The notes under the pieces were generated by a model. That model was given only the letters and a program-made list of their open reading frames with translations, did no database searches and was not told the DNA's origin. A DNA stretch of 28,354 nt, taken from assembly GCA_036260075.1 (NCBI GenBank), contig DATAAM010000028.1, positions 1 through 28,354 of the forward strand, read 5' to 3'. The DNA comes from DATAAM01 sp036260075. Lineage in GTDB: Bacteria; Actinomycetota; Acidimicrobiia; Acidimicrobiales; JAHWLA01. The first letter of the stretch is position 1, and every line of letters starts with the position of its first letter. The position numbers and the translations under genes were made by a program. Positions 7,735 through 16,380 of this stretch are shown here, piece by piece.

Positions 7735-10434
7735 CTATCCGACGGCAACGCCGGCGTCCCGACGGAGGCTGCGCTCGACGGCGTCGGCCGCTTCGTCCCG
7801 GCCACACGGGCGTCCCAGGTGGTAGCCCTGCACCAGCGGGCACGCCAGCTCTCGCAGCCGGGCCAGCTGGCCTTCCGTCTCGACGCCCTCGGCCACCGTG
7901 GTCATGCCCACGGCCGCGGCGAGGCCCAGCACAGCCGTGACGATGGCCGAGTCGACGGGTTCGGTGTCCACCCCGCTCACGAAGCTGCGGTCGATCTTCA
8001 CCACGTCCACCGGGAAGCGCTTCAGGTAGGTGAGCGAGGAGTACCCGGTGCCGAAGTCGTCGATGGCCAGGCGCACACCGAGGTTCTTGAGCTGTTCCAG
8101 GGTGGCGATCGTGCGGGCCACGTCCTCCACCGCCAGCGACTCGGTGATCTCCAGGCACAGGTCGTCGGGTCGGAGCCCGGTCATGCGCAGGATGTCGGCC
8201 ACCTCCTGCACCAGGTTGGGGTCGGAGAACTGCCGCGCCGACAGGTTGACGCTCATACCGACGGGGACGCCGAAGCGTTCGTGCCACTCCCGGGCCGTCC
8301 AGCATGCCTCCTCCAGGACCAACCGGCCCAAAGGCAGGATCAACCCCGTCTCCTCGGCCAGCGCGATGAACCGACCCGGCGCCAGCATGCCCTGCTCCGG
8401 GTGCCGCCACCGGACCAGGGCCTCGGCGCCCACCACCACGCCGGTGTCGGTCACGACCACGGGCTGGTAGTGGACCTCGAACTCCCCGGCGTCGAGCCCA
8501 CGCCGCATGGCCGCCTCCAGGTCGAGGCGGTCGATCGAGCGTCGCCCCATGGCGGCGGCGTCGAAGACGGCGTAGCGGCCCGCCCCGTTGCTCTTGGCCT
8601 GGTACATGGCGACGTCGGCGTCGTGGAGCACGTCGTCGGCCGAGGCTGCGCCCGAGGCGAGCGTGATGCCGATGCTCACCGCCGCGACCACCTCGTGGCC
8701 GTCGGGCAGCAGGATCGGCGCGTGCAGCGACTCCAGCAGGCGGGCGGCCACGGCCTCGGCATCGGTCACACCGGACACGTCCTCCAACAGCACGGTGAAC
8801 TCGTCGCCCCCGAAGCGGGCCAGCGTGTCGCCCGGGCGCAGGGCCGTGCTCAGTCGTTCGGCGATGGTCACCAGCAAACGGTCGCCCGCCTGGTGGCCCA
8901 CGCTGTCGTTCACCAGCTTGAACCGGTCGACGTCGGCGAACAGCACGGCGTGCACGGCGCCTCGGCGCTGGCTGCGCCGCAGCGCCTGCTCCAGGCGGTC
9001 GAGGAACACCCGCCGATTGGGGAGGCCCGTAAGGTCGTCGTGGAACGCGTGCCGGGCCAGTCGCTCCTCGAACGCCTTGCGCTCGGTGATGTCGCGGAAC
9101 ACCGCCACCGCGCCGCCGATCCGGGAGCCGTCGAGGACGGGCGAGCAGGTGAAGGCCACGGGGAAGGAGGTGCCGTCCCGACGGCGGAACACGGTGTCGT
9201 CGCTGCGGACGGTGTCGCGTGTCCGCATGGCCCGGAGGGCCGGGCCGATCAGGAACTCGACGGGGCCGGTGACGCCGACGTCACCCCCGGCGCAGGACGC
9301 CAGCTCTGTCTCGGTCCAACCCAACATGGTCTCGCCGGTCGGATTGAGGAACGTCACCCGCCCCTCGGCGTCCAGGGCGCACACCCCCTCGCCCAGGCTG
9401 GCGGTGATGGCGGCCAACCGCTCCCGTTGCCGACGGTCCTCCTCGTAGAGGACGGCGTTGGTGAGCGCTCCCGCACCCACCGCGCCCAAGGCGTGCAGCA
9501 GCGACCGGTCGGCGTCGTCGAAGGGCTCGGCCTTGCTGCGCCCCGCCGCCGTCAACCACTTGGTGGTCCCCCGCACGTCGAGGGCCACGGCTGTGGCGTC
9601 GCCCTCGGGCTCTCTGTCGGTCAGGGCCACCTCCCGACAGCGCAGCAACTCCCTGGTCGCCTCGCGCACAGCCCGGGTGACCTCGGCCTCTCCCATCGAC
9701 CGGTGGGCCTCGAGCGTGGCCTCGAACAAGCCGTTCAGCCGGGCCCGGTCGTGGCGGGCCCGGAAGTGGCCGGCCAGCACTTGGCGGAACACCGCGAACG
9801 GCAGTGCGGCGAGCACCAAGGCCCACGGGTGTGCCGACAGGGCCAGCCCGCCGACGAGCCCGAGGATCACCCCGGCCCCCAGCAGGAGGAGGCGGATCTC
9901 GACGCCGTCGTTGACGGCCTGCCGCCACGACGACACACCGGTGAAGGTGAGGACGGCGGCCAGGAAGAGCCCGTTCACCACGAAGAAGACCGTGGCACCG
10001 ACCGCTGCCCCCGCCAACGCGGCGGGCCGCATCCCCGAACCGACGCCGACGGCGTGGGCTACCGCCACCCCGAGCCCTGCCGCCGTCAGCACCTGGCCGC
10101 TGTTGAACAGTGACTTCACCAGGGGCCGCCGACGCACGACCTGGGCCAGGACAGTGGCGGCACCGAAGGCGACGAGCACCCCGGCGGGTGGCAACACCAG
10201 GGTCGTCACCACGAGGAAGCCCTCGTCGAGATGGACCGCCTCCGACTCGGCACCCCGGTACATGACGAGGGGCCACAGCCAGCTCGCCACCACTGCGGCG
10301 GAGAAGAAGGCCACCGCGGTGAGCGGGCCGATCCCGCCCTGACGGGCGAACTGGAGTGCCACCAGCGCCGTCATCAACCCTCCGCCGACGGCGAGGGCGA
10401 CGACCGCCTTGGCGGGCCGGGAAAGGGTCGTCAC
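7735..10434 (-). CDS. membrane GGDEF-EAL bifunctional cyclic-di-GMP enzyme with PAS domain
   Basis: This 899-residue protein makes and/or breaks the second messenger cyclic di-GMP. Residues 1-220 hold about seven to eight hydrophobic membrane segments. A GAF-like stretch (about 235-330) and a PAS domain (340-455, ending in FRDITERKAFEERLARHAFH) follow. The diguanylate cyclase domain (460-625) has an intact GGDEF (542-546) with the inhibitory I-site RPGD at 533-536, five residues before it. The phosphodiesterase domain (640-890) has EAL (671-673), NLSARQF, DDFGTGYSSL (792-801), KIDRSFV and AEGVE (848-852), so both activities look possible. The start is GTG 10434, only 7 bp after the stop of the subtilase gene. 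No Shine-Dalgarno sequence is obvious there, which suggests translation by reinitiation in a two-gene operon. Confidence 0.95.
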   Translation of the reverse strand: MTTLSRPAKAVVALAVGGGLMTALVALQFARQGGIGPLTAVAFFSAAVVASWLWPLVMYRGAESEAVHLDEGFLVVTTLVLPPAGVLVAFGAATVLAQVVRRRPLVKSLFNSGQVLTAAGLGVAVAHAVGVGSGMRPAALAGAAVGATVFFVVNGLFLAAVLTFTGVSSWRQAVNDGVEIRLLLLGAGVILGLVGGLALSAHPWALVLAALPFAVFRQVLAGHFRARHDRARLNGLFEATLEAHRSMGEAEVTRAVREATRELLRCREVALTDREPEGDATAVALDVRGTTKWLTAAGRSKAEPFDDADRSLLHALGAVGAGALTNAVLYEEDRRQRERLAAITASLGEGVCALDAEGRVTFLNPTGETMLGWTETELASCAGGDVGVTGPVEFLIGPALRAMRTRDTVRSDDTVFRRRDGTSFPVAFTCSPVLDGSRIGGAVAVFRDITERKAFEERLARHAFHDDLTGLPNRRVFLDRLEQALRRSQRRGAVHAVLFADVDRFKLVNDSVGHQAGDRLLVTIAERLSTALRPGDTLARFGGDEFTVLLEDVSGVTDAEAVAARLLESLHAPILLPDGHEVVAAVSIGITLASGAASADDVLHDADVAMYQAKSNGAGRYAVFDAAAMGRRSIDRLDLEAAMRRGLDAGEFEVHYQPVVVTDTGVVVGAEALVRWRHPEQGMLAPGRFIALAEETGLILPLGRLVLEEACWTAREWHERFGVPVGMSVNLSARQFSDPNLVQEVADILRMTGLRPDDLCLEITESLAVEDVARTIATLEQLKNLGVRLAIDDFGTGYSSLTYLKRFPVDVVKIDRSFVSGVDTEPVDSAIVTAVLGLAAAVGMTTVAEGVETEGQLARLRELACPLVQGYHLGRPCGRDEAADAVERSLRRDAGVAVG

Positions 10435-10441
10435 CGTGCTG

Positions 10442-12142
10442 CTAGTTCCAGGCCGAGCCGTTCCAGGCGGACCCGTTCCAGGCCGAGCCGTTCCAGGCCG
10501 AGCCGTTCCAGGCGGACCCGTTCCAGGCGGACCCGTTCCAGGCGGACCCGTTCCAGGCCGAGCCGTTCCAGGCGGACCCGTTCCAGGCCGAGCCGTTCCA
10601 GGCCGAGCCGTTCCAGGCCGAGCCGTTCCAGGCCGAGCCGTTCCAGGCCGAGCCGTTCCAGGCGGACCCGTTCCAGGCCGAGCCGTTCCAGGCGGACCCG
10701 TTCCAGGCGCTGCCGTTCCAGGCCGACCCGTTCCACGGCGACGAGTTCCAGGTGACGGACAGCGAGACGGTCGTGCCCGGCAGCGTCGCCGTCGGGTTCG
10801 ACAGGGCAGCCTGGCTGAAGCCGATGTCGGAGACGACGGCGGCGCGGTAGGCGTCCAGCGACCCGCCGCCGTCCACGAAGGGGTTGCCCACTGGTCCCGT
10901 CGCTGCCGTGCCGACGAGCCGGCCCTTCACCTCGTCGGGACGGGCCCAGGGTCGGGCGTCAAGGACGAGGGCGGCGGCACCGCTGGCCACCGCGGCGCTG
11001 AACGACGTGCCCGAGCCGACGAAGTTGGCCGTGCCGATGCGGGCCGAGGGGTTGGTCGTGTCGATGGTGGAGCCCGGCACCCGCAGGCTGACCACCGAGC
11101 GGCCCGAGGCCACGAGGTCCGGCTTGTACCAGCCGTCCACCGCGGTGGGCCCGACGCTGGAGAACTCGGCCATGGCGTCATCGGCGGCGTCCGCGGTGCC
11201 TCGGTCGTCGAGGGCGCCCGCGGTGAGGATCAGCGGGTCGTCGCCCGGGCTGGTGACGGTGCCGTTGAACGGCCCGGCGTTGCCCGCGGAGGCGACCACG
11301 ACGATGCCCGAGCGCCACGCCGCCTCCACGGCGAGATCGAGCGGGTTGAGCACGGTCGAGCGGTTCATGACCGCGCCGAGCGAGACGTTGAGGACCCGGA
11401 TGTTCAGCAGCAGCCGATTCGCCACCACCCAATCGATGCCCGCGATCACCCTCGCCAGGTCGGTCGAACCCGAGGCTCCCGCCACCTTCACCGGGACCAA
11501 GCGGGCGCCGGGGGCTTCCCCCTTGTAGAGACCAGCCGACGAAGCCCCGTTGCCCGCAATGAGGCCGGCCACGAAGGTGCCGTGGCCGAAGCTGTCGCGG
11601 TAGGGATTGCCCTCGCCCGACAGATCGACGCCGCTCACCAGTCGGCCCGAGAAGTCGGGCAGGCGGGCGATGCCGGTGTCGAGCACGGCGACGGTCACGC
11701 CCGCCCCTGTGATCCCCTTGGCCGCCAGACGGTCGGCCCCGGTCAGCGTGGGGAACACGGCCGCGGGCGGTCGCGTGGTGGCGACGGGAAGGTCGGTGAG
11801 GCTGACGGGGACGTTGGGCGTGACGACGACGTCGGCGTCATCGGCCAGTCGGTCCCGCTGCTGCGGGTTGAGGCGGGCGACCACGCCGCGGACGACGTGG
11901 AGCTCTTTCTCCACCCTGCCGCCGTGACGGTGGACCTTGCCCTTGGCCTCGCCCTTCTCCGCTGCGGTCACGATGAAGGTGTCGCTCTCGGTGTGGCCTG
12001 CCTCGACCGGCGAGGGAAGGATGGTCCCGGTCGAGAGCAGGAGCAGGCCGGCCAAGAGGACGATGGTCGTGCGTCGCCCGCCCCACACGACCGAGCGCGC
12101 GGGTCGGCGGAGGCGCCCCGCCGGGAGTGCCGGATCTGTCAC
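10442..12142 (-). CDS. secreted S8 (subtilisin-family) serine peptidase with C-terminal GSAWN repeats
   Basis: A 566-residue exported protease. Residues 1-48 are an Arg-rich signal peptide with a hydrophobic core (TTIVLLAGLLLLSTG) and likely cleavage after PVEA. Residues 54-110 look like an I9-type inhibitor propeptide. The catalytic triad is complete: Asp155 (VAVLDTGI), His187 (GHGTFVAG) and Ser380 (GSGTSFSAA), with oxyanion Asn288 (SAGNAGP). After a short linker the protein ends in VTWN, SSPWN and then 19 identical GSAWN units, with the stop codon directly after the last. No sorting signal or membrane anchor follows, so the tail itself may bind cell wall or partner proteins; this is inference. 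The GTG at 12142 is chosen because AGGGGAG lies just upstream; an in-frame GTG at 12196 would add 18 residues before the signal peptide. It is the first gene of a pair with the GGDEF-EAL gene. Confidence 0.92.
   Translation of the reverse strand: MTDPALPAGRLRRPARSVVWGGRRTTIVLLAGLLLLSTGTILPSPVEAGHTESDTFIVTAAEKGEAKGKVHRHGGRVEKELHVVRGVVARLNPQQRDRLADDADVVVTPNVPVSLTDLPVATTRPPAAVFPTLTGADRLAAKGITGAGVTVAVLDTGIARLPDFSGRLVSGVDLSGEGNPYRDSFGHGTFVAGLIAGNGASSAGLYKGEAPGARLVPVKVAGASGSTDLARVIAGIDWVVANRLLLNIRVLNVSLGAVMNRSTVLNPLDLAVEAAWRSGIVVVASAGNAGPFNGTVTSPGDDPLILTAGALDDRGTADAADDAMAEFSSVGPTAVDGWYKPDLVASGRSVVSLRVPGSTIDTTNPSARIGTANFVGSGTSFSAAVASGAAALVLDARPWARPDEVKGRLVGTAATGPVGNPFVDGGGSLDAYRAAVVSDIGFSQAALSNPTATLPGTTVSLSVTWNSSPWNGSAWNGSAWNGSAWNGSAWNGSAWNGSAWNGSAWNGSAWNGSAWNGSAWNGSAWNGSAWNGSAWNGSAWNGSAWNGSAWNGSAWNGSAWNGSAWN
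10445..10729 (-). repeat. 19 tandem copies of a 15-bp unit encoding GSAWN
   Basis: Nineteen contiguous 15-bp units, all translating to GSAWN, make up the 3' end of the subtilase gene. Two main synonymous forms alternate: A (GGCTCGGCCTGGAAC) and B (GGGTCCGCCTGGAAC). Read from the 3' end the order is A B A A B B B A B A A A A A B A B, followed by two single variants that still encode GSAWN. Two diverged units (SSPWN at 10730-10744 and VTWN) lie on the N-terminal side. The strict conservation of protein despite two DNA forms points to selection on the peptide. The mosaic order points to block duplication. Confidence 0.97.
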
Positions 12143-12625
12143 TGGAAGTCTCCCCTGAAGCCCAAAGTGGTGCGTACTCCTGCCCTGCTTCGGCACGCTC
12201 CGTGGTCAAACTGAACCCAGTACGCGGTTTTTCGCGCTCCCTGATGTCGACTCTGTCGTACTTGTCCCGATTTGGGCGGGTCCGCTGGGTCCATGGGCAA
12301 CCGACAAGCGTGTTCATGCCTTGTCCGCCGCCACTCGCCGCGACATCGTCCGCACGGTGCGGTCCCGAGCACGCGTCTCGGTGCCGCCTCGCGGTACCCG
12401 CCGAGCGTCGCCGCGGTGCAGAGGCAGGCGGCCGTCCTCGAGGGCGTCGAAGGCGTCCGCCCGCCCGGGCGTGGACGATCGTGTGATTCAGGTCGGCGGG
12501 CATCTCGGCGCAGGGTCCAGGGTGCCGAACCGTCGCTCGGGGTTGTCGCCCGCGCGCAACGGCGGCAGCGGCCTTTGGTGCACTGTCCCGACGACCGGGC
12601 CACGACGTGCGTCACACTTCGCAAC
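12143..12625. other. intergenic region without a supportable gene
   Basis: This stretch separates the subtilase start (minus strand) from the M20 remnant (plus strand). Open frames cross it on both strands, but their protein sequences are Arg/Pro-rich and match nothing I recognise. The part next to the subtilase is less GC-rich (around 12170-12280) and must hold its promoter. A TTGACC hexamer on the minus strand (12204-12209) has no good -10 partner at 16-18 bp. I looked for a cyclic-di-GMP riboswitch core, given the downstream gene, and did not find one. Confidence 0.55.
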
Positions 12626-12877
12626 ATGAACGCCGCCGCCGCCCGTCACGCCCGCGCCCAGCGCGTCGCCGCCGATCTCGGCCTCGGTTCGCTGGTCTGC
12701 GTGCACCTGGGCGGTGCCTCCGACCGCAACTTCGTGGCGAGCCTGGAGGTCCCCACACTCGATGGGCTCGGCGCGGTGGGCGGTGGCGCGCACGCCGAAG
12801 GCGAGCACGTGGACCTCGACGCCATGCCCGTGCGCGCTGCGCTGCCGGCCGGGTTGGTGGACGAGCTGCGCCGCTGA
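12626..12877 (+). pseudogene. C-terminal remnant of an M20-family metallopeptidase
   Basis: The 83-residue frame from ATG 12626 reads AADLGLGSLVCVHLGGASDRN and then VPTLDGLGAVGGGAHAEGEHV. This is the C-terminal end of M20 carboxypeptidase/desuccinylase-like enzymes, including the GGGAHA segment with the last metal-binding His. Full enzymes are about 350-450 residues and the catalytic N-terminal part is missing: the sequence before 12626 has no M20 features in any frame. Third codon positions are still almost all G/C, so the loss may be recent. The fragment sits 80 bp before putA on the same strand. It could be expressed as a small protein, but activity is not expected. Confidence 0.75.
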
Positions 12878-12957
12878 CCGCTCGTTGTACGAACGAGCCG
12901 TCGCCCGCGTGCGGGGCGGCCAAGACGGCCCGTCCTGCTCCGTCGTTCACTGGCACC

Positions 12958-15900
12958 ATGAGCACGTCGCGCCTCGACGAGGACGTCGCCGTCGCCCGCA
13001 AGGCAGTGGAGCTGGCGGCGGAGCTGATCGCCACGGCCGATCGCCGTTCCGGCCGCCGCGATCGCCGACGGCTGGCGCGCATGGCCCGCATGCTGGACGA
13101 CGACGCCGGACGCCGGACGCTGATCGTGCTGCTCGACGAGGTGGCCCGCATCCCCGACACCCGGCGCGCGGCCCGGCGCCTGGCCGACTTGGTCGAGGAC
13201 GAGGGCGTGCCCGGGTTCCTCGGCCCCCTCGATCGGGTGGCCTTCGGCGCAGGCGCCCGCCTGGCCCGCCGCTTCCATCGCCTCGTGCTGCCGCTGGTGC
13301 AGGCGCGCGTGCGCCGCGAGACGGCCGGGGTGATCCTGCCCGCCGAGGACCCCGCCTTCGCCCGCTACGTGTCGACACGCACACGCCAAGGCGTCCGCCT
13401 CAACGTGAATGTGCTGGGCGAGGCCGTGTTGGGCGACGGCGAGGCCCGGCGCCGGCTCGATGCCGTGATCGAGCGGCTGCGCCGGCCCGATGTCGACTAC
13501 GTCTCCGTGAAGCTCTCGGCCATCGCCGCTCAGCTCAACATCGTGGCCTTCGACGCCACCATCGAACGGGTGGCCGAGCGGCTCCGCCGGCTCTACGCCG
13601 CGGCCATGGCGTTCGACCCTCCCAAGTTCGTCAACCTCGACATGGAGGAGTACCGCGATCTGCGGCTGACCACGACGGTGTTCCGCCGCGTGCTCGACGA
13701 ACCGCGATTCCGTGCGCTCGATGCGGGCATCGTGCTGCAGGCCTACCTGCCCGATTCGCACGACGCCTTGGTCGAGCTGTGCGAGTGGGCCCGCGATCGC
13801 CGGGCGGCGGGTGGCGGCCGCATCCGCGTCCGGCTCGTGAAGGGTGCCAACCTGGCCATGGAGCGCGTCGAGGCCGAGCTGCGCGGGTGGCCGCAGGCTC
13901 CCTACGGGTACAAGTCGGAGGTCGACGCGTCCTACAAGCGCATGCTCGACACGGCCCTCGACGAGCGCTGGGCGGACGCTGTCGTCATCGGACTGGCCAG
14001 CCACAACCTCTTCGACGTCGCGTGGGCGCTTGTGCAGCGCGACGTCCGGGGCGCATGCGGGCGGCTGGAGATCGAGATGCTGGAGGGCATGGCGCCGCCG
14101 CAGGCGGCCGCCACCCGCGACGCCGCGGGCAGCCTCCTCCTGTACGCGCCCGTCGTGCGCGAGGACGACTTCTCCTCGGCCATCGCCTACCTCATCCGCC
14201 GCTTCGACGAGAACACCGCACCGGAGAACTACCTGCGCTCGCTGTTCTCCCTCGATGTGGGCAGTCCCGCCTTCGACGCCGAGTGCGCCCGTTTCCTGCA
14301 GGCCGTGTCGCAGCGCCGCACCGTGCCCACCACGCCCCGCCGCACGCAGGACCGCAACCGCCCCGACCGGGCGGTCGACGACAAGGCGCCCTTCGCCAAC
14401 GAGCCCGACACGGACTTCTCCCTGCCCGCCAACCGGGAGTGGCTGCACCGCGAGCTGTCGGCGTGGACGGCCCCCGCGCTCGTGTGTCCCGTCGTCGACG
14501 GCGACGAGGTCGACACCGGCAGGCACGTCACCACCGCGAGCCCGAACCGGCCGGACCGCCCGTTCCTCACGCACGCCGTGGCCGACGCGGAGACGGTCGA
14601 CCGGGCCGTCGCGGTCGCCCGCAGGGCGGGCCCGGCCTGGGCCGCTCGGCGTCCGGCGGAGCGCCGCCGCATCCTCGCTCGCGTGGCCCACGTGATGGCG
14701 GAGTGCCGGGGCGAGACGCTCGCCGCCATGGCCCACGAGGCGGGCAAGACCGTCCTCGAGGGCGACCCGGAGGTCTCCGAGGCGTGCGACTTCGCCCGCT
14801 ACTACGCGGCCTCCACCCGTGACATCGAGACGCTCGTCGGCGACGGCCTCACCTTCGAGCCGTTGGGCACCGTGGTGGTGGCCTCCCCGTGGAACTTCCC
14901 GTACGCCATCCCGGCAGGCGGCGTGCTGGCGGGGCTGGCGGCGGGCAACGCCGTGATCCTGAAGCCGGCGCCGGAGGCAGTGCTCACGGCGTCGTTGGTG
15001 GCCCGCCACTGCTGGGCCGCGGGCGTGCCCCGCGACGTCCTGCAGCTCGTCCCCTGTGCCGACGACGAGGTGGGCCGACGGCTGGTCACCCACCCGGATG
15101 TCGACGCCGTGATCCTCACCGGCGCCTACGAGACCGCCCGCCTGTTCCTCGAATGGCGGCCTGACCTCCGGCTGCACGCGGAGACGAGCGGCAAGAACGC
15201 CATCGTGGTGACGGCAGCCGCCGACATCGACGCCGCCGTGCGCGACATCGTGCAGTCGGCCTTCGGCCACGGCGGGCAGAAGTGCTCGGCGGCGAGCCTG
15301 GCCATCGTCGAAGCCGCCGTCCACGACGATCCGGCCTTCCGCCGGCAGTTGGCCGACGCCGCCTCCACCCTCGTCGTCGGGCCCGCCGACGACCTGCGCT
15401 CGGTGGTCGGCCCGCTGGTGCGCCCCCCAGCGGGACCGCTGGCCGACGCGCTGTCCGCCCTCGATCCGGGCGAGCAGTGGCTGCTCGAGCCGCGGTCGGT
15501 CGACGGCAACCCGCACCTGTGGTCGCCCGGCATCAAGCTGGGTGTGCGGCCGGGCTCCTGGTTCCACCGCACCGAGTGCTTCGGCCCCGTCCTCGGCGTG
15601 ATGCGAGCCCGCTCGCTCGACGAGGCGATCGCCTGGCAGAACGACACCGGTTTCGGCCTGACCGGCGGGCTGCACAGCCTCGATCCTCACGAGATCGAAC
15701 GCTGGACAGCACGAGTCGAGGTCGGCAACGCCTACGTCAACCGCGGCATCACCGGCGCCATCGTGCAGCGCCAGCCCTTCGGCGGGTGGAAGCGATCGGT
15801 CGTGGGTCCGACGGCCAAAGCAGGCGGCCCCAACTACGTGCTCTCGCTGGGCCGCTGGCGCAACGTCGGCGCGGTCGACGACGTGCCGTACCGTCGGTCG

Positions 15901-16380
15901 CTCGACTACTGGTGGAAGCGGGAGTTCGCGGTGGAGCGCGACCCCACGGCCTTGGCCGCCGAGCGCAACGTGCTGCGCTACCGCCCGTTGCCCGCCGGCG
16001 TGCTGCTCCGGGTCGGGGACGGCGTGCCCGAGGGCGACGTGCAAGCCGCCTTGACCGCCGCCGAGGTGGCGGGCACGCCGGTCGTCGTGTCCCGGCGTGC
16101 CGACGAGGACGACGAGGCGGTGGCCGAGCGCCTCCGCGCCGGCGCCTGTGCCGTCGACCGCGTGCGAGTGCTCGGGACCGTCGACCCGGTGGTGCGCCTG
16201 GCCGCGGCCGACGCGGGCGTCGTCGTCGACGACTCCCCCGTCGTTCGCCACGGTCGCATCGAGCTGCTGCACTGGGTGCGCGAGCAGGCGGTCAGCGAGA
16301 CGCGCCACCGCCACGGCAACCTCATGCCCGATCGGCCCCGCCCGCCGGCCGTTGCTGGGCGCGGTAGGCACCGGGCGTGA
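12958..16380 (+). CDS. putA: bifunctional proline dehydrogenase / L-glutamate gamma-semialdehyde dehydrogenase
   Basis: PutA oxidises proline to P5C with FAD, and the hydrolysed product glutamate semialdehyde to glutamate with NAD+. The 1140-residue protein has the proline dehydrogenase barrel at about 100-440 (KLSAI near 185, RLVKGANLAMERVE near 295, ASHNLFD, IEMLEGM and the RRFDENTAPENYL segment). The aldehyde dehydrogenase domain runs from about 500 to 1000, with general base Glu742 (HAETSGKN) and nucleophile Cys776 (GGQKCSAAS). A C-terminal domain of roughly 130 residues follows. There is no N-terminal ribbon-helix-helix DNA-binding domain, so this is not the autoregulating type. The ATG at 12958 fits the family start, although no Shine-Dalgarno sequence is seen. 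Its 3' end overlaps the convergent PAS-AraC gene by 59 bp. Nearby rocD makes the same semialdehyde intermediate. Confidence 0.96.
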   Translation: MSTSRLDEDVAVARKAVELAAELIATADRRSGRRDRRRLARMARMLDDDAGRRTLIVLLDEVARIPDTRRAARRLADLVEDEGVPGFLGPLDRVAFGAGARLARRFHRLVLPLVQARVRRETAGVILPAEDPAFARYVSTRTRQGVRLNVNVLGEAVLGDGEARRRLDAVIERLRRPDVDYVSVKLSAIAAQLNIVAFDATIERVAERLRRLYAAAMAFDPPKFVNLDMEEYRDLRLTTTVFRRVLDEPRFRALDAGIVLQAYLPDSHDALVELCEWARDRRAAGGGRIRVRLVKGANLAMERVEAELRGWPQAPYGYKSEVDASYKRMLDTALDERWADAVVIGLASHNLFDVAWALVQRDVRGACGRLEIEMLEGMAPPQAAATRDAAGSLLLYAPVVREDDFSSAIAYLIRRFDENTAPENYLRSLFSLDVGSPAFDAECARFLQAVSQRRTVPTTPRRTQDRNRPDRAVDDKAPFANEPDTDFSLPANREWLHRELSAWTAPALVCPVVDGDEVDTGRHVTTASPNRPDRPFLTHAVADAETVDRAVAVARRAGPAWAARRPAERRRILARVAHVMAECRGETLAAMAHEAGKTVLEGDPEVSEACDFARYYAASTRDIETLVGDGLTFEPLGTVVVASPWNFPYAIPAGGVLAGLAAGNAVILKPAPEAVLTASLVARHCWAAGVPRDVLQLVPCADDEVGRRLVTHPDVDAVILTGAYETARLFLEWRPDLRLHAETSGKNAIVVTAAADIDAAVRDIVQSAFGHGGQKCSAASLAIVEAAVHDDPAFRRQLADAASTLVVGPADDLRSVVGPLVRPPAGPLADALSALDPGEQWLLEPRSVDGNPHLWSPGIKLGVRPGSWFHRTECFGPVLGVMRARSLDEAIAWQNDTGFGLTGGLHSLDPHEIERWTARVEVGNAYVNRGITGAIVQRQPFGGWKRSVVGPTAKAGGPNYVLSLGRWRNVGAVDDVPYRRSLDYWWKREFAVERDPTALAAERNVLRYRPLPAGVLLRVGDGVPEGDVQAALTAAEVAGTPVVVSRRADEDDEAVAERLRAGACAVDRVRVLGTVDPVVRLAAADAGVVVDDSPVVRHGRIELLHWVREQAVSETRHRHGNLMPDRPRPPAVAGRGRHRA

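Noticed and set aside
7720..10113. A 797-codon plus-strand frame opposite the GGDEF-EAL gene.
   Set aside because: It has no recognisable domain, while the minus strand encodes complete GGDEF, EAL and PAS motifs.
10445..10729. Regular short repeats suggesting a CRISPR array or minisatellite.
   Set aside because: The units are contiguous with no spacers and translate in frame as GSAWN at the end of a subtilase.
12204..12209. TTGACC as a -35 box for the subtilase gene.
   Set aside because: No -10-like hexamer lies at 16-18 bp.
12143..12320. A cyclic-di-GMP riboswitch upstream of the subtilase/GGDEF-EAL pair.
   Set aside because: The conserved core (such as the CGCAAAGCC segment) is absent on the minus strand.
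12330..12500. Minus-strand coding-like stretch reading GRADAFDALEDGRLPLHRGD.
   Set aside because: It lacks a start with a ribosome site, turns Arg-rich within 20 codons and matches no family I know.
12646..16371. A 1241-codon open frame on the minus strand antisense to putA.
   Set aside because: It mirrors the putA codon pattern, is rich in His, Gly and Arg, and has no domain motif. It is a GC-rich shadow.
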